Source of the DNA: a virus
Length of the DNA stretch: 48,099 nucleotides
Reading direction: 5' to 3' (one strand)
IMG/VR virus record: IMGVR_UViG_3300021354_000499
Coordinates: 1 to 48,099 of that record
Shown one piece after another: positions 1 through 8,914 of this stretch. The translations under genes and the position numbers were made by a program. Numbering within the stretch: the first letter of the stretch is position 1; the number at the start of each line of letters is the position of its first letter. The notes under the pieces are model-generated. The model was not told where the DNA came from, made no database searches, and saw only the letters and a program-made list of their open reading frames with translations.

Positions 1-272
1 GAGCTGGTACTGCTGGTTATTTGTTACAAAGCAATGGTACATCAGCTCCGGCATATATTGCAACTAGCACTTTACAAGTTGGATTTGCAACTACTGCAAC
101 TAATTTAGCAGGTGGTACAGCTGGACAACTTCATTATCAATCAAGTACAGGACAAACTGGATTTGTCGGAGCTGGTACTGCTGGTTATTTGTTACAAAGC
201 AATGGTACATCAGCTCCGGCATATATTGCAACTAGCACTTTACAAGTTGGATTTGCAACTACTGCAACTAAT
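1..272 (+). repeat. 168-bp tandem repeat in the fibre gene
   Basis: Bases 1 to about 104 recur nearly identically from 169 to 272, a period of 168 bp (56 codons, in frame). The array probably continues left of the window. After the second copy the sequence diverges (TTAGCAGG against TGGTCTGG). In-frame tandem copies suggest fibre-length variation by recombination. Confidence 0.85.
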
Positions 273-749
273 TGGTCTGGTGGAAATGTTTCAAATATTA
301 CAGTAACTAATACAACTGCAACAAACTCAACAAATTCTGGTGCTTTACAAGTAGTTGGTGGTGTTGGCATTGGTGGCGGTTTATATGTCGGAGGAACTGT
401 TACTGCGACAAATATTGTAGGTAATGTTGTAGTTAACGTATATTCAACAGCAACCGTAATATCACCATACACGCCTGATTCGTCATATAGTCAGATTAAC
501 ATTACAGCAACTTCGGTTTCGTTTACAATAAACAGACCGTCAGGTTCACCAACCGATGCTCAAAAATTATTATTTAGAATAAAAGATAACGGATTTCCAC
601 GTAGTCTAATATTCACGGCAACGGCATATAGAGCAATAGGAGTAACTTTACCGTCAACAACTGTAATAAACAAAGTGTTATATGTTGGGTGTGTTTATAA
701 TTCGCAAGATTTATATTGGGATGTTATTTCAGTCGGACAACAGGTATAA
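3..749 (+). CDS. Tail-fibre-like protein, C-terminal part (5' end outside window)
   Basis: The reading frame is open at the window edge, so only the last ~249 residues are seen. It is rich in Gly, Thr, Ser, Ala and Asn and contains a 56-residue tandem repeat (motifs AGTAGYLLQSNG and TLQVGFATTATN), followed by a module reading GALQVVGGVGIGGGLYVGG and a globular C-terminal part. Such low-complexity beta-rich repeats are typical of the trimeric fibre proteins of T4-like marine and freshwater phages. It probably acts in host recognition at the virion tail. The next four larger genes look like further fibre or adhesin genes. The fibre class is well supported; the receptor and exact role are not visible. 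Confidence 0.75.
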   Translation, partial: AGTAGYLLQSNGTSAPAYIATSTLQVGFATTATNLAGGTAGQLHYQSSTGQTGFVGAGTAGYLLQSNGTSAPAYIATSTLQVGFATTATNWSGGNVSNITVTNTTATNSTNSGALQVVGGVGIGGGLYVGGTVTATNIVGNVVVNVYSTATVISPYTPDSSYSQINITATSVSFTINRPSGSPTDAQKLLFRIKDNGFPRSLIFTATAYRAIGVTLPSTTVINKVLYVGCVYNSQDLYWDVISVGQQV

Positions 750-751
750 TT

Positions 752-934
752 ATGATTAAAATAGATTTCACAAAAACTAACGGAACTTATTCATTAACTG
801 ATGCATTATATCTTCCTGATGATCATGCATTTACAGATCAAGAAATTGAACAAATGAAACAAGATAGGTTTGATAACTGGATTACATTTTTATTAACACC
901 TCCAGTTAATAGTATTAACGGCGGTGTTATCTAA
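752..934 (+). CDS. Small conserved phage protein next to fibre genes
   Basis: Encodes 60 residues starting MIKIDFTKTNGTYSL, with DALYLPDDH and FTDQEIEQMKQDRFDNW motifs. From memory this small acidic protein is common beside tail-fibre genes of T4-like phages, but its function is unknown to me. The ATG at 752 follows the upstream fibre stop directly, and its stop overlaps the ATG of the next fibre gene (TAATG), indicating translational coupling. A role in fibre assembly is only a guess from position. Confidence 0.75.
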   Translation: MIKIDFTKTNGTYSLTDALYLPDDHAFTDQEIEQMKQDRFDNWITFLLTPPVNSINGGVI

Positions 935-3825
935 TGGCAACGTATTTTTGGGTCGGCGGGGCTGGTACTTGGAGTACAACTGGTAATACACAGTTTGCTA
1001 CGTCATCTGGCGGAACTGCAACTGCTTCTAACCCAGGAACAGCAGATACTGTAATATTTGATAGTTTATCAAATGTGGCAGGCGGCGGAGCAAGTTACAC
1101 CGTTACAAGAACCGCAACCAACGGCATAACCTCATTAACTGTAGGGAACCCATCAGCAGGTACTGTAACACTTACAGTATCTGGTGTAATAACCATATCC
1201 GGAACATTAACTGTAACATCTGGAATTATTGCCGGAACTGCTGTTATAACTGTTTCAGGAACTTCAGTAAGTGTATCTGCTGGTGTGACATGGTCACACT
1301 CAGGCACTTTAACGTTTACAACTGCTAATATTAAAACTGTAAGTACAAATGGTGTTGTGATGGCTAGCCCAATTACAGTAAATATAAGTACTGGAACTAT
1401 AACTTTTTCAACAACATTGGTAACTTCTGGACTATTTACTTTTTCAGCAGGAACAATAGCTGTTGGTAGTTATATAAAATGTAATACTTTTTCTCAAACC
1501 GCAGGAACTTGTGTAGCAAATAATACTTTTGAGATAACAGGAAATAATACAACAGTCTTAACATTAACAGGTTTAGCATTTACTGGATCAACTTCTTTAC
1601 AATTTTTATATACATATGCAGGCGGAACTGGAACTAGAACAATTAACTGTACAAGAGCATACGGAACGCATATTTTTGGACCAGCAACTGGATCAGCAAC
1701 TGATATAATCAATGTTACGGCATCAAATACTTTTGGTGCTTTACAATTTAACTCAACATTTAATGGTACTTTTTCTGGTTCATCGGCTTTTAATATTGAT
1801 ACTTCAAATTTAACATCATCACCTGGATTATCAGTTTCAACATCAAGCATTATGACGTGGACACAGTCTGGTGCAATTTCATTTTTAGGAACAACTTCAG
1901 TATCTTCTGGAAATTTTCAATCAAGCTTTGTTTTACCTAATCCAGTTACCATCAATTCAATCGGTACTGTTACATTTACCGGTATAGTAATGTCAAATTT
2001 TCTTACATTAATTAAAGGAAGTTATGTAAATGGCACAGGTACGATTTTAGGTGGGTTTGTATCGTCAGGTGTTACTGCAAGAAGTATCGATACTGGATCA
2101 GCAGGGGTTCCGATACAAATTAAAACAACAACATCCGGACTAATTTGGAATACAACCGGTGCACAAACTGGTTTAACTTTTCTAACTACTTTTTTAAATG
2201 TAATATTTGATTGTCCTAGCGCAACTTCCGGAACTACTTTTACAATTGATTCAGGAACAGGAGCAACTACTTCTGGTTATATGAAATTTAATATGAAAAA
2301 TGGTTCATATGGATTAACTATTACCAGCGCAAACGTACTTAACTCTTTAGATTTTACTGATACCGTATTAAACAATGGTACAGGTTTCGGTGGAACAATA
2401 GCAAATACTTCATTTACGGTATATGGAAATATTTATTTATCGTCAAATATGACATGGACTATTGGAGCAAATACAGTAACTGTTAATAATAATTCAGTTT
2501 CTGCTTCATCAGTTATTAAATGTAATACTAATTCATTTGGGTGTTATTTAACATTTACTGGTTCTACAAGTATTACTAATATTTCAGATAATTTAACTGT
2601 AAACGGACAAATATCTCTAACAGGCGGAGCATTAGTCTGTACAGGCTTTAGTGTCACCTGTTATGCATTTGTTGGTTCAGGTACAAGAGTATTAACTTCA
2701 CCCAGTAGATTAAATATTTCAACAAACAATGGAGCGTTTTCAAATCCGTGGAATAATAATACTACCGGTTTAACAATAAATAATACATTACCGGTTTACA
2801 TAACGGCAAATTTAACTTCACTATCCACAATTACTATTACTAATGGAAATACTGCTGGCGTTTCTGATTCTGTTGACTTCTATTTTACAACCGGAACTTA
2901 TGTTTTAGTATTAGCTGCTGCTACTTCTATATTTGGAAATGTAGATTTTACTGGTTTTTCAGGGTCTATTTCAGCAAGTCTTGGTTTTGCAACAAATATG
3001 TATAAAAATCTAACATTATCATCAACAATGACATGGAGTGGGTCAACTGCAATAACATTCCCAAGTGGAGGGACTTCGACCTTGACCACAAACAATAACT
3101 TAAATTTAGCTGTTTCTTTTGTATTTTCAGGCGGATCAACTATTAATCTCGGAAGTGCAATTACTATAGGATCTGGAAACACATTAACATTTACTCTTTG
3201 TAACTTTTATACCAATGATTATAATGTTACAACCGGATTAGTTTCTGCTGCAAATGCTACTGGAAATAATATTTATATGGGTGCTTCAATTTGGACCTTA
3301 ACTGGATCTGGAACGGTTTGGAATATTGCAGGTTTTAGTTTGATAAACATTTCTCAAGACACTAGTACTATTGTGTTATTTGATAATGGAACAATAACCA
3401 GAACGTTTGCAGGTGCGGGTGCTAATTATTATAACTTAATTTTTGCTGGTACTGGAAATTCAACAACTTCATTTACTGGTTCATACCTTTCATCTGGAAA
3501 TCACTTTAAGTATTTTGGAAGTTCAAAAACCGATTCTTTTTCAATTTGGTTTACAGCTGGATCTTCAAATATAACATCCATAGAAACTTGGGCAATAACT
3601 GGAAGTGCAACCGGTATAGTTAATATTAATAGTATTTCAGTAGCAGTTCATTATCTCAGTTGTCCAAACATAGTTGTTAATTCGAATTATTTACAAATAT
3701 CATTGTCAAATGCCACAGGAGGTCCTTGGTATGCGGGAGTTAATAGTACACAAGGTAGTGGATCAAACACTGGTTGGATTTTTAGTGATCAACCAAATAA
3801 TACAAAATTTTTAGAATTCTTTTAA
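934..3825 (+). CDS. Large tail-fibre/adhesin-like structural protein
   Basis: A 963-residue protein beginning MATYFWVGGAGTWSTTGNTQF, a short N-terminal module seen in phage structural proteins, followed by about 900 residues rich in Ser, Thr, Gly and Asn with beta-strand repeats (GTLTVTSG, TITFSTTL, SGSSAFNIDTS). There is no catalytic motif or membrane segment. It reads as an extended beta-helical or beta-sandwich virion protein. The start overlaps the preceding stop (TAATG). The related opening in the proteins starting at 4265 and 5359 (YFGA.., LTGNW) suggests a common attachment module. Which appendage it belongs to is not visible. Confidence 0.7.
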   Translation: MATYFWVGGAGTWSTTGNTQFATSSGGTATASNPGTADTVIFDSLSNVAGGGASYTVTRTATNGITSLTVGNPSAGTVTLTVSGVITISGTLTVTSGIIAGTAVITVSGTSVSVSAGVTWSHSGTLTFTTANIKTVSTNGVVMASPITVNISTGTITFSTTLVTSGLFTFSAGTIAVGSYIKCNTFSQTAGTCVANNTFEITGNNTTVLTLTGLAFTGSTSLQFLYTYAGGTGTRTINCTRAYGTHIFGPATGSATDIINVTASNTFGALQFNSTFNGTFSGSSAFNIDTSNLTSSPGLSVSTSSIMTWTQSGAISFLGTTSVSSGNFQSSFVLPNPVTINSIGTVTFTGIVMSNFLTLIKGSYVNGTGTILGGFVSSGVTARSIDTGSAGVPIQIKTTTSGLIWNTTGAQTGLTFLTTFLNVIFDCPSATSGTTFTIDSGTGATTSGYMKFNMKNGSYGLTITSANVLNSLDFTDTVLNNGTGFGGTIANTSFTVYGNIYLSSNMTWTIGANTVTVNNNSVSASSVIKCNTNSFGCYLTFTGSTSITNISDNLTVNGQISLTGGALVCTGFSVTCYAFVGSGTRVLTSPSRLNISTNNGAFSNPWNNNTTGLTINNTLPVYITANLTSLSTITITNGNTAGVSDSVDFYFTTGTYVLVLAAATSIFGNVDFTGFSGSISASLGFATNMYKNLTLSSTMTWSGSTAITFPSGGTSTLTTNNNLNLAVSFVFSGGSTINLGSAITIGSGNTLTFTLCNFYTNDYNVTTGLVSAANATGNNIYMGASIWTLTGSGTVWNIAGFSLINISQDTSTIVLFDNGTITRTFAGAGANYYNLIFAGTGNSTTSFTGSYLSSGNHFKYFGSSKTDSFSIWFTAGSSNITSIETWAITGSATGIVNINSISVAVHYLSCPNIVVNSNYLQISLSNATGGPWYAGVNSTQGSGSNTGWIFSDQPNNTKFLEFF

Positions 3826-3846
3826 TAATCAGAAATAATTATTCAA

Positions 3847-3854
3847 GATAAATA
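3847..3854 (+). promoter_or_regulatory. T4-type late promoter motif (GATAAATA)
   Basis: GATAAATA lies about 22 bp before the ATG at 3876, in the only gap of this fibre block. T4-like phages use TATAAATA-like octamers, recognised by gp55-type sigma factors, for late transcription. A ribosome-binding site (AAGGAAAA) follows. Confidence 0.55.
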
Positions 3855-3875
3855 TCAATAAGATAAGGAAAAAAT

Positions 3876-4262
3876 ATGACATTCCCAAGAGATTTAAGTA
3901 AATTAGCCGAGGTTGCATCTTACAATATGAATCCTCCAAGTTTAGCATGTACAACAACTACATATGCATCAAATATCACACTTGTTCGTAATACCAATAT
4001 TAGAATAAATGCAACTGCAAATTTAACACTTTTTCAACCGTCAGTAGGTCAAGACTGTGATATGGTTCGAGTATGGGTTACAAATAACGCCTTGTCTTCT
4101 ATTGTGTTAACTCTTGCCCTCCCAATTAAAATTCCAGCCGGTGCTCAATTTACAGGTACAACAACAATTCTTCCTGGCGTAAAAGCAAGAATTGGTATTC
4201 AATATGATTCTGTACTCAACGGCGGCCAATGGGAACTGATTAATTTTACTAACGGATATTAA
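3876..4262 (+). CDS. Small virion-associated protein (putative fibre or baseplate)
   Basis: Encodes 128 residues: MTFPRDLSKLAEVASYN at the N-terminus, then a Thr/Asn/Val-rich beta fold with a QWELINFTNGY C-terminus. The ending (Y-D-S-V-L-N-G-G-Q-W-E-L) resembles head-fibre or tail-fibre domains where a short beta-sandwich closes the protein. Preceded by a late promoter motif and AAGGAAAA. No enzyme motif is seen. Position among fibre genes suggests a virion role; the exact function is unknown. Confidence 0.6.
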   Translation: MTFPRDLSKLAEVASYNMNPPSLACTTTTYASNITLVRNTNIRINATANLTLFQPSVGQDCDMVRVWVTNNALSSIVLTLALPIKIPAGAQFTGTTTILPGVKARIGIQYDSVLNGGQWELINFTNGY

Positions 4263-4264
4263 TT

Positions 4265-5359
4265 ATGGCAGCAGTATATTTTGGAGCCATGACTACTAAT
4301 GTGACGCTGACCGGAAATTGGAATACTTCTACTCAATTTTTTTCTACACCAGGATATTCAGGTAAAGGCGGAAATATATATGCAATTCCATTAGGGAGAT
4401 TACCTACTAATGCAGATACGGTTTCTCTAGCACAGTCGATTGTAACTTATCCTACATCAACGTTTTCTGGAACAGTTCTTGGAGGTTATGGATATGGTAT
4501 AAGTTCAGGAACCTGGAATGGAACTGTAACATCGATTTATATTTGGGGTGGAATATTTAACGGACTTCTTAACAATTGTAATATTAACAGTAGTACAATT
4601 GTAAATGGATCTGCATCGCTTTGTACTATCAACAGCGGAACTTTTAACTCATATGTAAGTAGTTGTTATTTGTATGGAGGGACTTTTAATTCAACAATAA
4701 CAGGAGACACGAGTATCATGGGAGGATTTTTTTCTACTTCAAGTAGCTTTATGAATGCCAGTTCATTAAATTTTACAAATGCTGCAAACTCATTAACTTT
4801 GTATAATAATATTTCAGCATCTAGTATTATAATTAGTAGACCATTACCGTTTGCTATCGGAATAGGTACCTGTACTAATCTTACAATTTCAGCTACTACA
4901 ACGTTTAAAACTGATTTATCAACAGCAATTACTGGATTAAAATCTTTAACTATTAATAATTATAGTCCTACATTTTTAACTTCATTAGTGTTAGGTTCTT
5001 CGACTCAGGCTGCAGCATTAACAGTATCAGGTCCTGTAAATATTTCAAAAAACTTAACAGTATATAATTCAACAAGTTATGTTACAAATTTTTCAAATTT
5101 TACAGGAACCATTACAGGGAGGTTATTTCTTCTTAACTGTAACGGATATACCAGTAATATAAAATATATAAACGGAACAAGTTCGGGAAAATATTTCCCA
5201 CCACCGACTACGGTCAAAATTAAAATTATCGGTACCAGTACTGTAATTGAAAATCAAACATTACCAAAAACTTACGGTTTTGACCAGTTCCCAAATACAT
5301 TTAGTCAAACATGTTATGTATCAGGGTTAGTTGACTCAGATTTATTTGGAGCGTTATAA
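4265..5359 (+). CDS. Fibre-like structural protein, paralogue A
   Basis: A 364-residue protein beginning MAAVYFGAMTTNVTLTGNW. Its first ~70 residues are similar to the next gene (YFGA, LTGNW, GYxxKGGxIY, LGR.P). The rest is beta-rich with short repeats (NSSTIVNG, INSGTFNS, LYGGTFNS) like a small beta-helix. Its stop overlaps the start of the next gene (TAATG). The two genes look like an old tandem duplication with diverged C-terminal parts, as expected for receptor-binding proteins under selection. Confidence 0.65.
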   Translation: MAAVYFGAMTTNVTLTGNWNTSTQFFSTPGYSGKGGNIYAIPLGRLPTNADTVSLAQSIVTYPTSTFSGTVLGGYGYGISSGTWNGTVTSIYIWGGIFNGLLNNCNINSSTIVNGSASLCTINSGTFNSYVSSCYLYGGTFNSTITGDTSIMGGFFSTSSSFMNASSLNFTNAANSLTLYNNISASSIIISRPLPFAIGIGTCTNLTISATTTFKTDLSTAITGLKSLTINNYSPTFLTSLVLGSSTQAAALTVSGPVNISKNLTVYNSTSYVTNFSNFTGTITGRLFLLNCNGYTSNIKYINGTSSGKYFPPPTTVKIKIIGTSTVIENQTLPKTYGFDQFPNTFSQTCYVSGLVDSDLFGAL

Positions 5360-6336
5360 TGGCTGATATATATTTTGGAGCTATTTTTCCACCAGTATCT
5401 TTAACTGGAAATTGGCAAAATTTAAATGATTGGTATTTATCTGTAGGATATGCTAATAAAGGCGGCACGATCTACGGAACTCTGTTAGGTCGATTTCCTA
5501 ATACTCTTACAGATAATGTTATTGTTATACAGACAGTATTAAGTAATGTTGCAACATATAACGGAACAAGTTGGTCAACAGATCATACGTATTCTGGCCC
5601 TATTGCAGGTAGTGCGGGATTCACTGGTGTATTTGATGATCAGTTAGCTGTTTTTTCAAACACGTTAACAGTTAATTATAGTTCGATTCATTTAAAAAGT
5701 GGTACTTTTACAAAACCTATAACTGTTCAAAGTAATGGATCATTATTTTTATATTCCTCTGCAACTATAACCTCGGGAGTTATTAATTCTTTACCGGGTG
5801 TTTATAGCGCGGTTGTTGAGACAATGGATAACCAAGCATTATCAAAATTAACAGCTACATCATTATCACAATATTATGGTAAGGTAGGTATAGGTCTTTC
5901 TGGAAATGAAACAACGTCAACATCGTTACAAATTGGAAATACATTAAGCACTGTTTATAATGTAAATGCAGGTTTAACTATTTCCGGAAACGGGTTTAGA
6001 ACTAATCGAAATTTTACAGTTTATTCGAAAAATACTGATATTTTTCGATTTAGTAGTGTAACGTTAACAGGGATTATTTCAATAATCGGAGGAACAAATA
6101 GTGTTAGCTTTGCTAATTCAAATTATAACCCATCTGTTAACATCAATCTATCTACTATACAATATGGCGGATTTACAGTTAATGGTGCAGATTTTCCAAT
6201 ATCATACGGATGCGGGGCAGAGTTAGGTGGAACATTTAATCCTACAATAACAATTATAAACTCACCAATTAACACAGCAAATACAGCAACAATTCCAAAA
6301 ATAACGTCAACAAATATAGGATCACTTTTAGAATGA
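5359..6336 (+). CDS. Fibre-like structural protein, paralogue B
   Basis: A 325-residue protein beginning MADIYFGAIFPPVSLTGNW, a paralogue of the preceding gene through the N-terminal module (GNWQNLNDWY, GYANKGGTIYG, LLGRFP). The C-terminal part diverges, is beta-rich and lacks catalytic motifs. Overlaps its upstream neighbour by one base and the downstream cupin gene by four bases (ATGA). Likely a second receptor-binding or fibre subunit; inferred from composition and position only. Confidence 0.65.
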   Translation: MADIYFGAIFPPVSLTGNWQNLNDWYLSVGYANKGGTIYGTLLGRFPNTLTDNVIVIQTVLSNVATYNGTSWSTDHTYSGPIAGSAGFTGVFDDQLAVFSNTLTVNYSSIHLKSGTFTKPITVQSNGSLFLYSSATITSGVINSLPGVYSAVVETMDNQALSKLTATSLSQYYGKVGIGLSGNETTSTSLQIGNTLSTVYNVNAGLTISGNGFRTNRNFTVYSKNTDIFRFSSVTLTGIISIIGGTNSVSFANSNYNPSVNINLSTIQYGGFTVNGADFPISYGCGAELGGTFNPTITIINSPINTANTATIPKITSTNIGSLLE

Positions 6337-6896
6337 TGAATAAACAAGCAATACCCCAAGAATTAGCATATCAATACGAAAAACGAGTTGGATTTATGTC
6401 TAAAGAAGAACGTGAAGAACATTTTAATAATCGAAGAAGTTCTATAAAAGATTGGACAACTCCATTAAATTTGCAAGAAGTAAAAGCAGGTGCTGAACCA
6501 GATTATTCAAAAGTTTATGTCGACGATGATGTAATTCCTGCAATTAGCATAGTAGGAAACACCTGGGTTAAACAAATGGTTTTTGAACACGCAGGTGACG
6601 TACATCCGGGACATATACATTCATTTGATCACCAAACATTATTAGGCAAAGGGTCAGTCGAAGTTTGGGCAAATGGTGAAACAACAATCTTCAATGCTCC
6701 GACGATTATATATATTAAAGCAGGAGTACAACACGGTATGATTGCTAAAGAAGATGGAACCGTAATTTATTGTATTCACCCATTAAGAGATGGAGATCAA
6801 GTTGGTGACATTATCGATCCGGCTTCAGTTCCAAATGGTGTTATGCCATTAATTGCATCAGCACCAAAAAAATTAATACCAACGGATATGTTATAA
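6333..6896 (+). CDS. Cupin-fold protein
   Basis: Encodes 187 residues with a C-terminal cupin: VFEHAGDVHPGHIHSFDHQT gives an H-x3-H-x-H metal-ligand set near residues 90-100, followed by GSVEVWANGE and a second motif IKAGVQHGM, the usual G-x5-P-x-G and P-G-x-x-H logic. Cupins bind a metal and act as oxygenases, isomerases or sugar epimerases; which one cannot be read here. Its start overlaps the fibre stop and it is followed with one-base overlaps by sulfotransferase-like and 2OG-oxygenase genes, so it probably belongs to a small modification cassette. Confidence 0.75.
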   Translation: MMNKQAIPQELAYQYEKRVGFMSKEEREEHFNNRRSSIKDWTTPLNLQEVKAGAEPDYSKVYVDDDVIPAISIVGNTWVKQMVFEHAGDVHPGHIHSFDHQTLLGKGSVEVWANGETTIFNAPTIIYIKAGVQHGMIAKEDGTVIYCIHPLRDGDQVGDIIDPASVPNGVMPLIASAPKKLIPTDML

Positions 6897-7579
6897 TGCT
6901 TATAAACCACACTAAAAAATATGTTTATATTAGAGTACCAAAAACTGGGTCGACTTCTTTTGAATCTCAATTAATTGAAGATACTGGCAATGACGATGTT
7001 GTTCATACAAATATACCATTTTGTAAAATTCAAGGTAAAAATTGGGATTATTCTGAACAACAAGAAAATTTTAAATTTACAGTTAATAAATCTCATTTAA
7101 CATATAGCCAAATTTTACAACTTATAAATTTTGATATTTCAACTTATGAAATTTATGGCGTTTTAAGAGATCCAGTTGATAGATTTTTAAGTCAGGCATA
7201 TCATAACGAATATGTTCAACCTGATGATGATAATTCTACCATAAGACCAGCAAATATTACGTTAACAAATAATCAACTTGTAGAAAAATGGTTTAATGTT
7301 GTAAAGAATAATTTTGATATTAATTCTCACCTTTTTAAACCACAAACAGACTGGTTATTACATGATAATCAACCTATTAATAATATATTTTTGTATGAAG
7401 ATTTATCATTATTGATGCAAAAATTAACAGGCGATTCTGTGTTACGTTATAATTATAGAAATCAAGCTAGAGAGAATAAAAATTATGACGATTTAGATCA
7501 AGGGTTAAAACAAGAACTTATTCAATTATATCAAGCAGATCATGATTTATATACGTCTTTAAAAAATAAAACTATATGA
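6896..7579 (+). CDS. Sulfotransferase-family-like protein
   Basis: Encodes 227 residues. Near the N-terminus, KKYVYIRVPKTGSTSFE matches the PAPS 5'-phosphosulfate-binding loop (P-K-T-G-S/T-T/S). VLRDPVDRFLSQAYHNEY (around residues 84-100) matches the 3'-phosphate-binding segment (R-D-P-x-x-R-x-x-S). These two motifs define the family that moves sulfate from PAPS to carbohydrate or protein hydroxyls. In a phage it may modify a surface glycan or a virion component. The start overlaps the cupin stop (TAATG) and the end overlaps the oxygenase gene. The substrate is unknown. Confidence 0.75.
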   Translation: MLINHTKKYVYIRVPKTGSTSFESQLIEDTGNDDVVHTNIPFCKIQGKNWDYSEQQENFKFTVNKSHLTYSQILQLINFDISTYEIYGVLRDPVDRFLSQAYHNEYVQPDDDNSTIRPANITLTNNQLVEKWFNVVKNNFDINSHLFKPQTDWLLHDNQPINNIFLYEDLSLLMQKLTGDSVLRYNYRNQARENKNYDDLDQGLKQELIQLYQADHDLYTSLKNKTI

Positions 7580-8163
7580 AAATTGTAAATGTTATTAGAA
7601 ATTACTTACCAATAGATAAATGCGATGAATTAAATTTATGGGTTAAAGACGCAATAGACACTAAAAAAATAGATCATGGAATAACAACATCTGGATTATG
7701 GACCGACACTTATAGAGAAACAGCTCCATTGAGATACACTTCAAGAATGTATGCAAATAGATATGAATATCCACAATTAGTAAGAGATATTCATTCTCAA
7801 ATTGAAAATGAATTTGATTTAGTAAAATGGCACGAACCAAAGCATAGTCATGGTAGAGATGGTGTTGTTGTTAGTGCAACATTACCCGGCGGTGATGTTT
7901 ATTTACATAAAGATCCAATTGATGATTTTGTAAATCAGAAAGAAACTTTACGATGCAATATTTTAACATCAGAAACACAAGGTGGATTGATTTGGGTTAA
8001 TGATGAAACTTACACTTTACAAAAAGGTGATATGATGCAATATCTAGTTACTAGACATGAACATCGAGTTGAACCGGTAATAGGTGATGATGGTGATTTG
8101 AGAATTATGTGGATGTTTGGTTGGAATGTTGATGGTGACCAATGGGAAGCAAGACTTAATTAA
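7576..8163 (+). CDS. 2-oxoglutarate/Fe(II)-dependent oxygenase-like protein
   Basis: Encodes 195 residues with a double-stranded beta-helix pattern: LPGGDVYLHKDP supplies H-x-D, VTRHEHRVEPV supplies the distal His, and DLRIMWMFGW supplies the Arg that binds 2-oxoglutarate. A prolyl-hydroxylase or PhyH-like fold is most likely. T4-like phages of aquatic bacteria often carry such oxygenases, with substrates mostly unknown. Overlaps the sulfotransferase-like gene by four bases, so the three genes from 6333 form a coupled cassette. Family likely; substrate not visible. Confidence 0.75.
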   Translation: MKIVNVIRNYLPIDKCDELNLWVKDAIDTKKIDHGITTSGLWTDTYRETAPLRYTSRMYANRYEYPQLVRDIHSQIENEFDLVKWHEPKHSHGRDGVVVSATLPGGDVYLHKDPIDDFVNQKETLRCNILTSETQGGLIWVNDETYTLQKGDMMQYLVTRHEHRVEPVIGDDGDLRIMWMFGWNVDGDQWEARLN

Positions 8164-8169
8164 TAAATA
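8162..8169 (+). promoter_or_regulatory. Late promoter-like motif (AATAAATA)
   Basis: AATAAATA lies 22 bp before the nuclease start at 8192, in the first real gap after the modification cassette, and is followed by the ribosome-binding site AAAGGA. It fits the T4-type late octamer with one deviation. Confidence 0.45.
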
Positions 8170-8191
8170 TATTAAAACTTAAAGGATACTT

Positions 8192-8914
8192 ATGAAAAAA
8201 TCATTAATTGGACTAGTTCTTGCTCTAACAAGTACATATACATTTGCACAAATTAACAATCAATGTCCGCAATTTACTGTTAACGGAACTCCTCTTTATC
8301 AACCACATCCAGGTGATCAAGAAATTTGTCATTTAAATTATGCTGTGATACATCGTTGTGATGTTAAAGCACCTGTTGCAGTTTTTGAACATTTAACTGT
8401 TGCAGCAATGTCAGGTCCAGCAAAAAGAAAAGATAATTTTCACCCTGATGCATTAGTTTCACCACAATGCTCTGCATCATTAGCAGACTATGCTACAGTT
8501 GGTAAGACACATGATCGCGGTCACATGTCCCCAGCAGGTAATAATACACAATCTGCAGAAATTATGAGTGAAAGTTTTAACCTAAGCAATATGTTAGCTC
8601 AAAATTCAAGTAACAACAGAGGCGGTTGGCGCTTACTTGAAACTGCTGAACGTCAATGGGCAACTGCTCCAGGCACTGACTTTTATATTATTTCAGGTGG
8701 CATTTTTGATCAAGGACATCCTGTAACAGGAAATGGCCTAGGAATACCAACTCGTATATATAAAATTATTATTGAAAAAAATAGTAGAACTGTTCAAGCA
8801 TATTTGATGCCAAATGCTCCAATCAGTCCAGCTACTGATTGGCCTAAGTATCAAGTACCGATGTCTGCAATAGAACAAGCAACAAAAATGGATTTTGGGT
8901 TAGGTCAACAATGA
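8192..8914 (+). CDS. Exported DNA/RNA non-specific endonuclease
   Basis: Encodes 240 residues. An N-terminal signal peptide (MKKSLIGLVLALTSTYTFAQ, cleavage expected after about residue 19) precedes a nuclease domain with the hallmark DRGHMSPAGN (catalytic His near residue 111) and a downstream SNNRGGW segment bearing the Mg-binding Asn region. This is the beta-beta-alpha-metal family of Serratia nuclease and EndoG. Export suggests it acts in the periplasm or outside the cell, for example on competing DNA or on released host nucleic acid. Preceded by a late-like promoter motif. Confidence 0.85.
   Translation: MKKSLIGLVLALTSTYTFAQINNQCPQFTVNGTPLYQPHPGDQEICHLNYAVIHRCDVKAPVAVFEHLTVAAMSGPAKRKDNFHPDALVSPQCSASLADYATVGKTHDRGHMSPAGNNTQSAEIMSESFNLSNMLAQNSSNNRGGWRLLETAERQWATAPGTDFYIISGGIFDQGHPVTGNGLGIPTRIYKIIIEKNSRTVQAYLMPNAPISPATDWPKYQVPMSAIEQATKMDFGLGQQ

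Noticed and set aside
185-472. Minus-strand frame in the fibre repeat
   Set aside because: It is a shadow of the repetitive Thr/Ala/Gly coding on the other strand (Pro/Val-rich), with no start signal.
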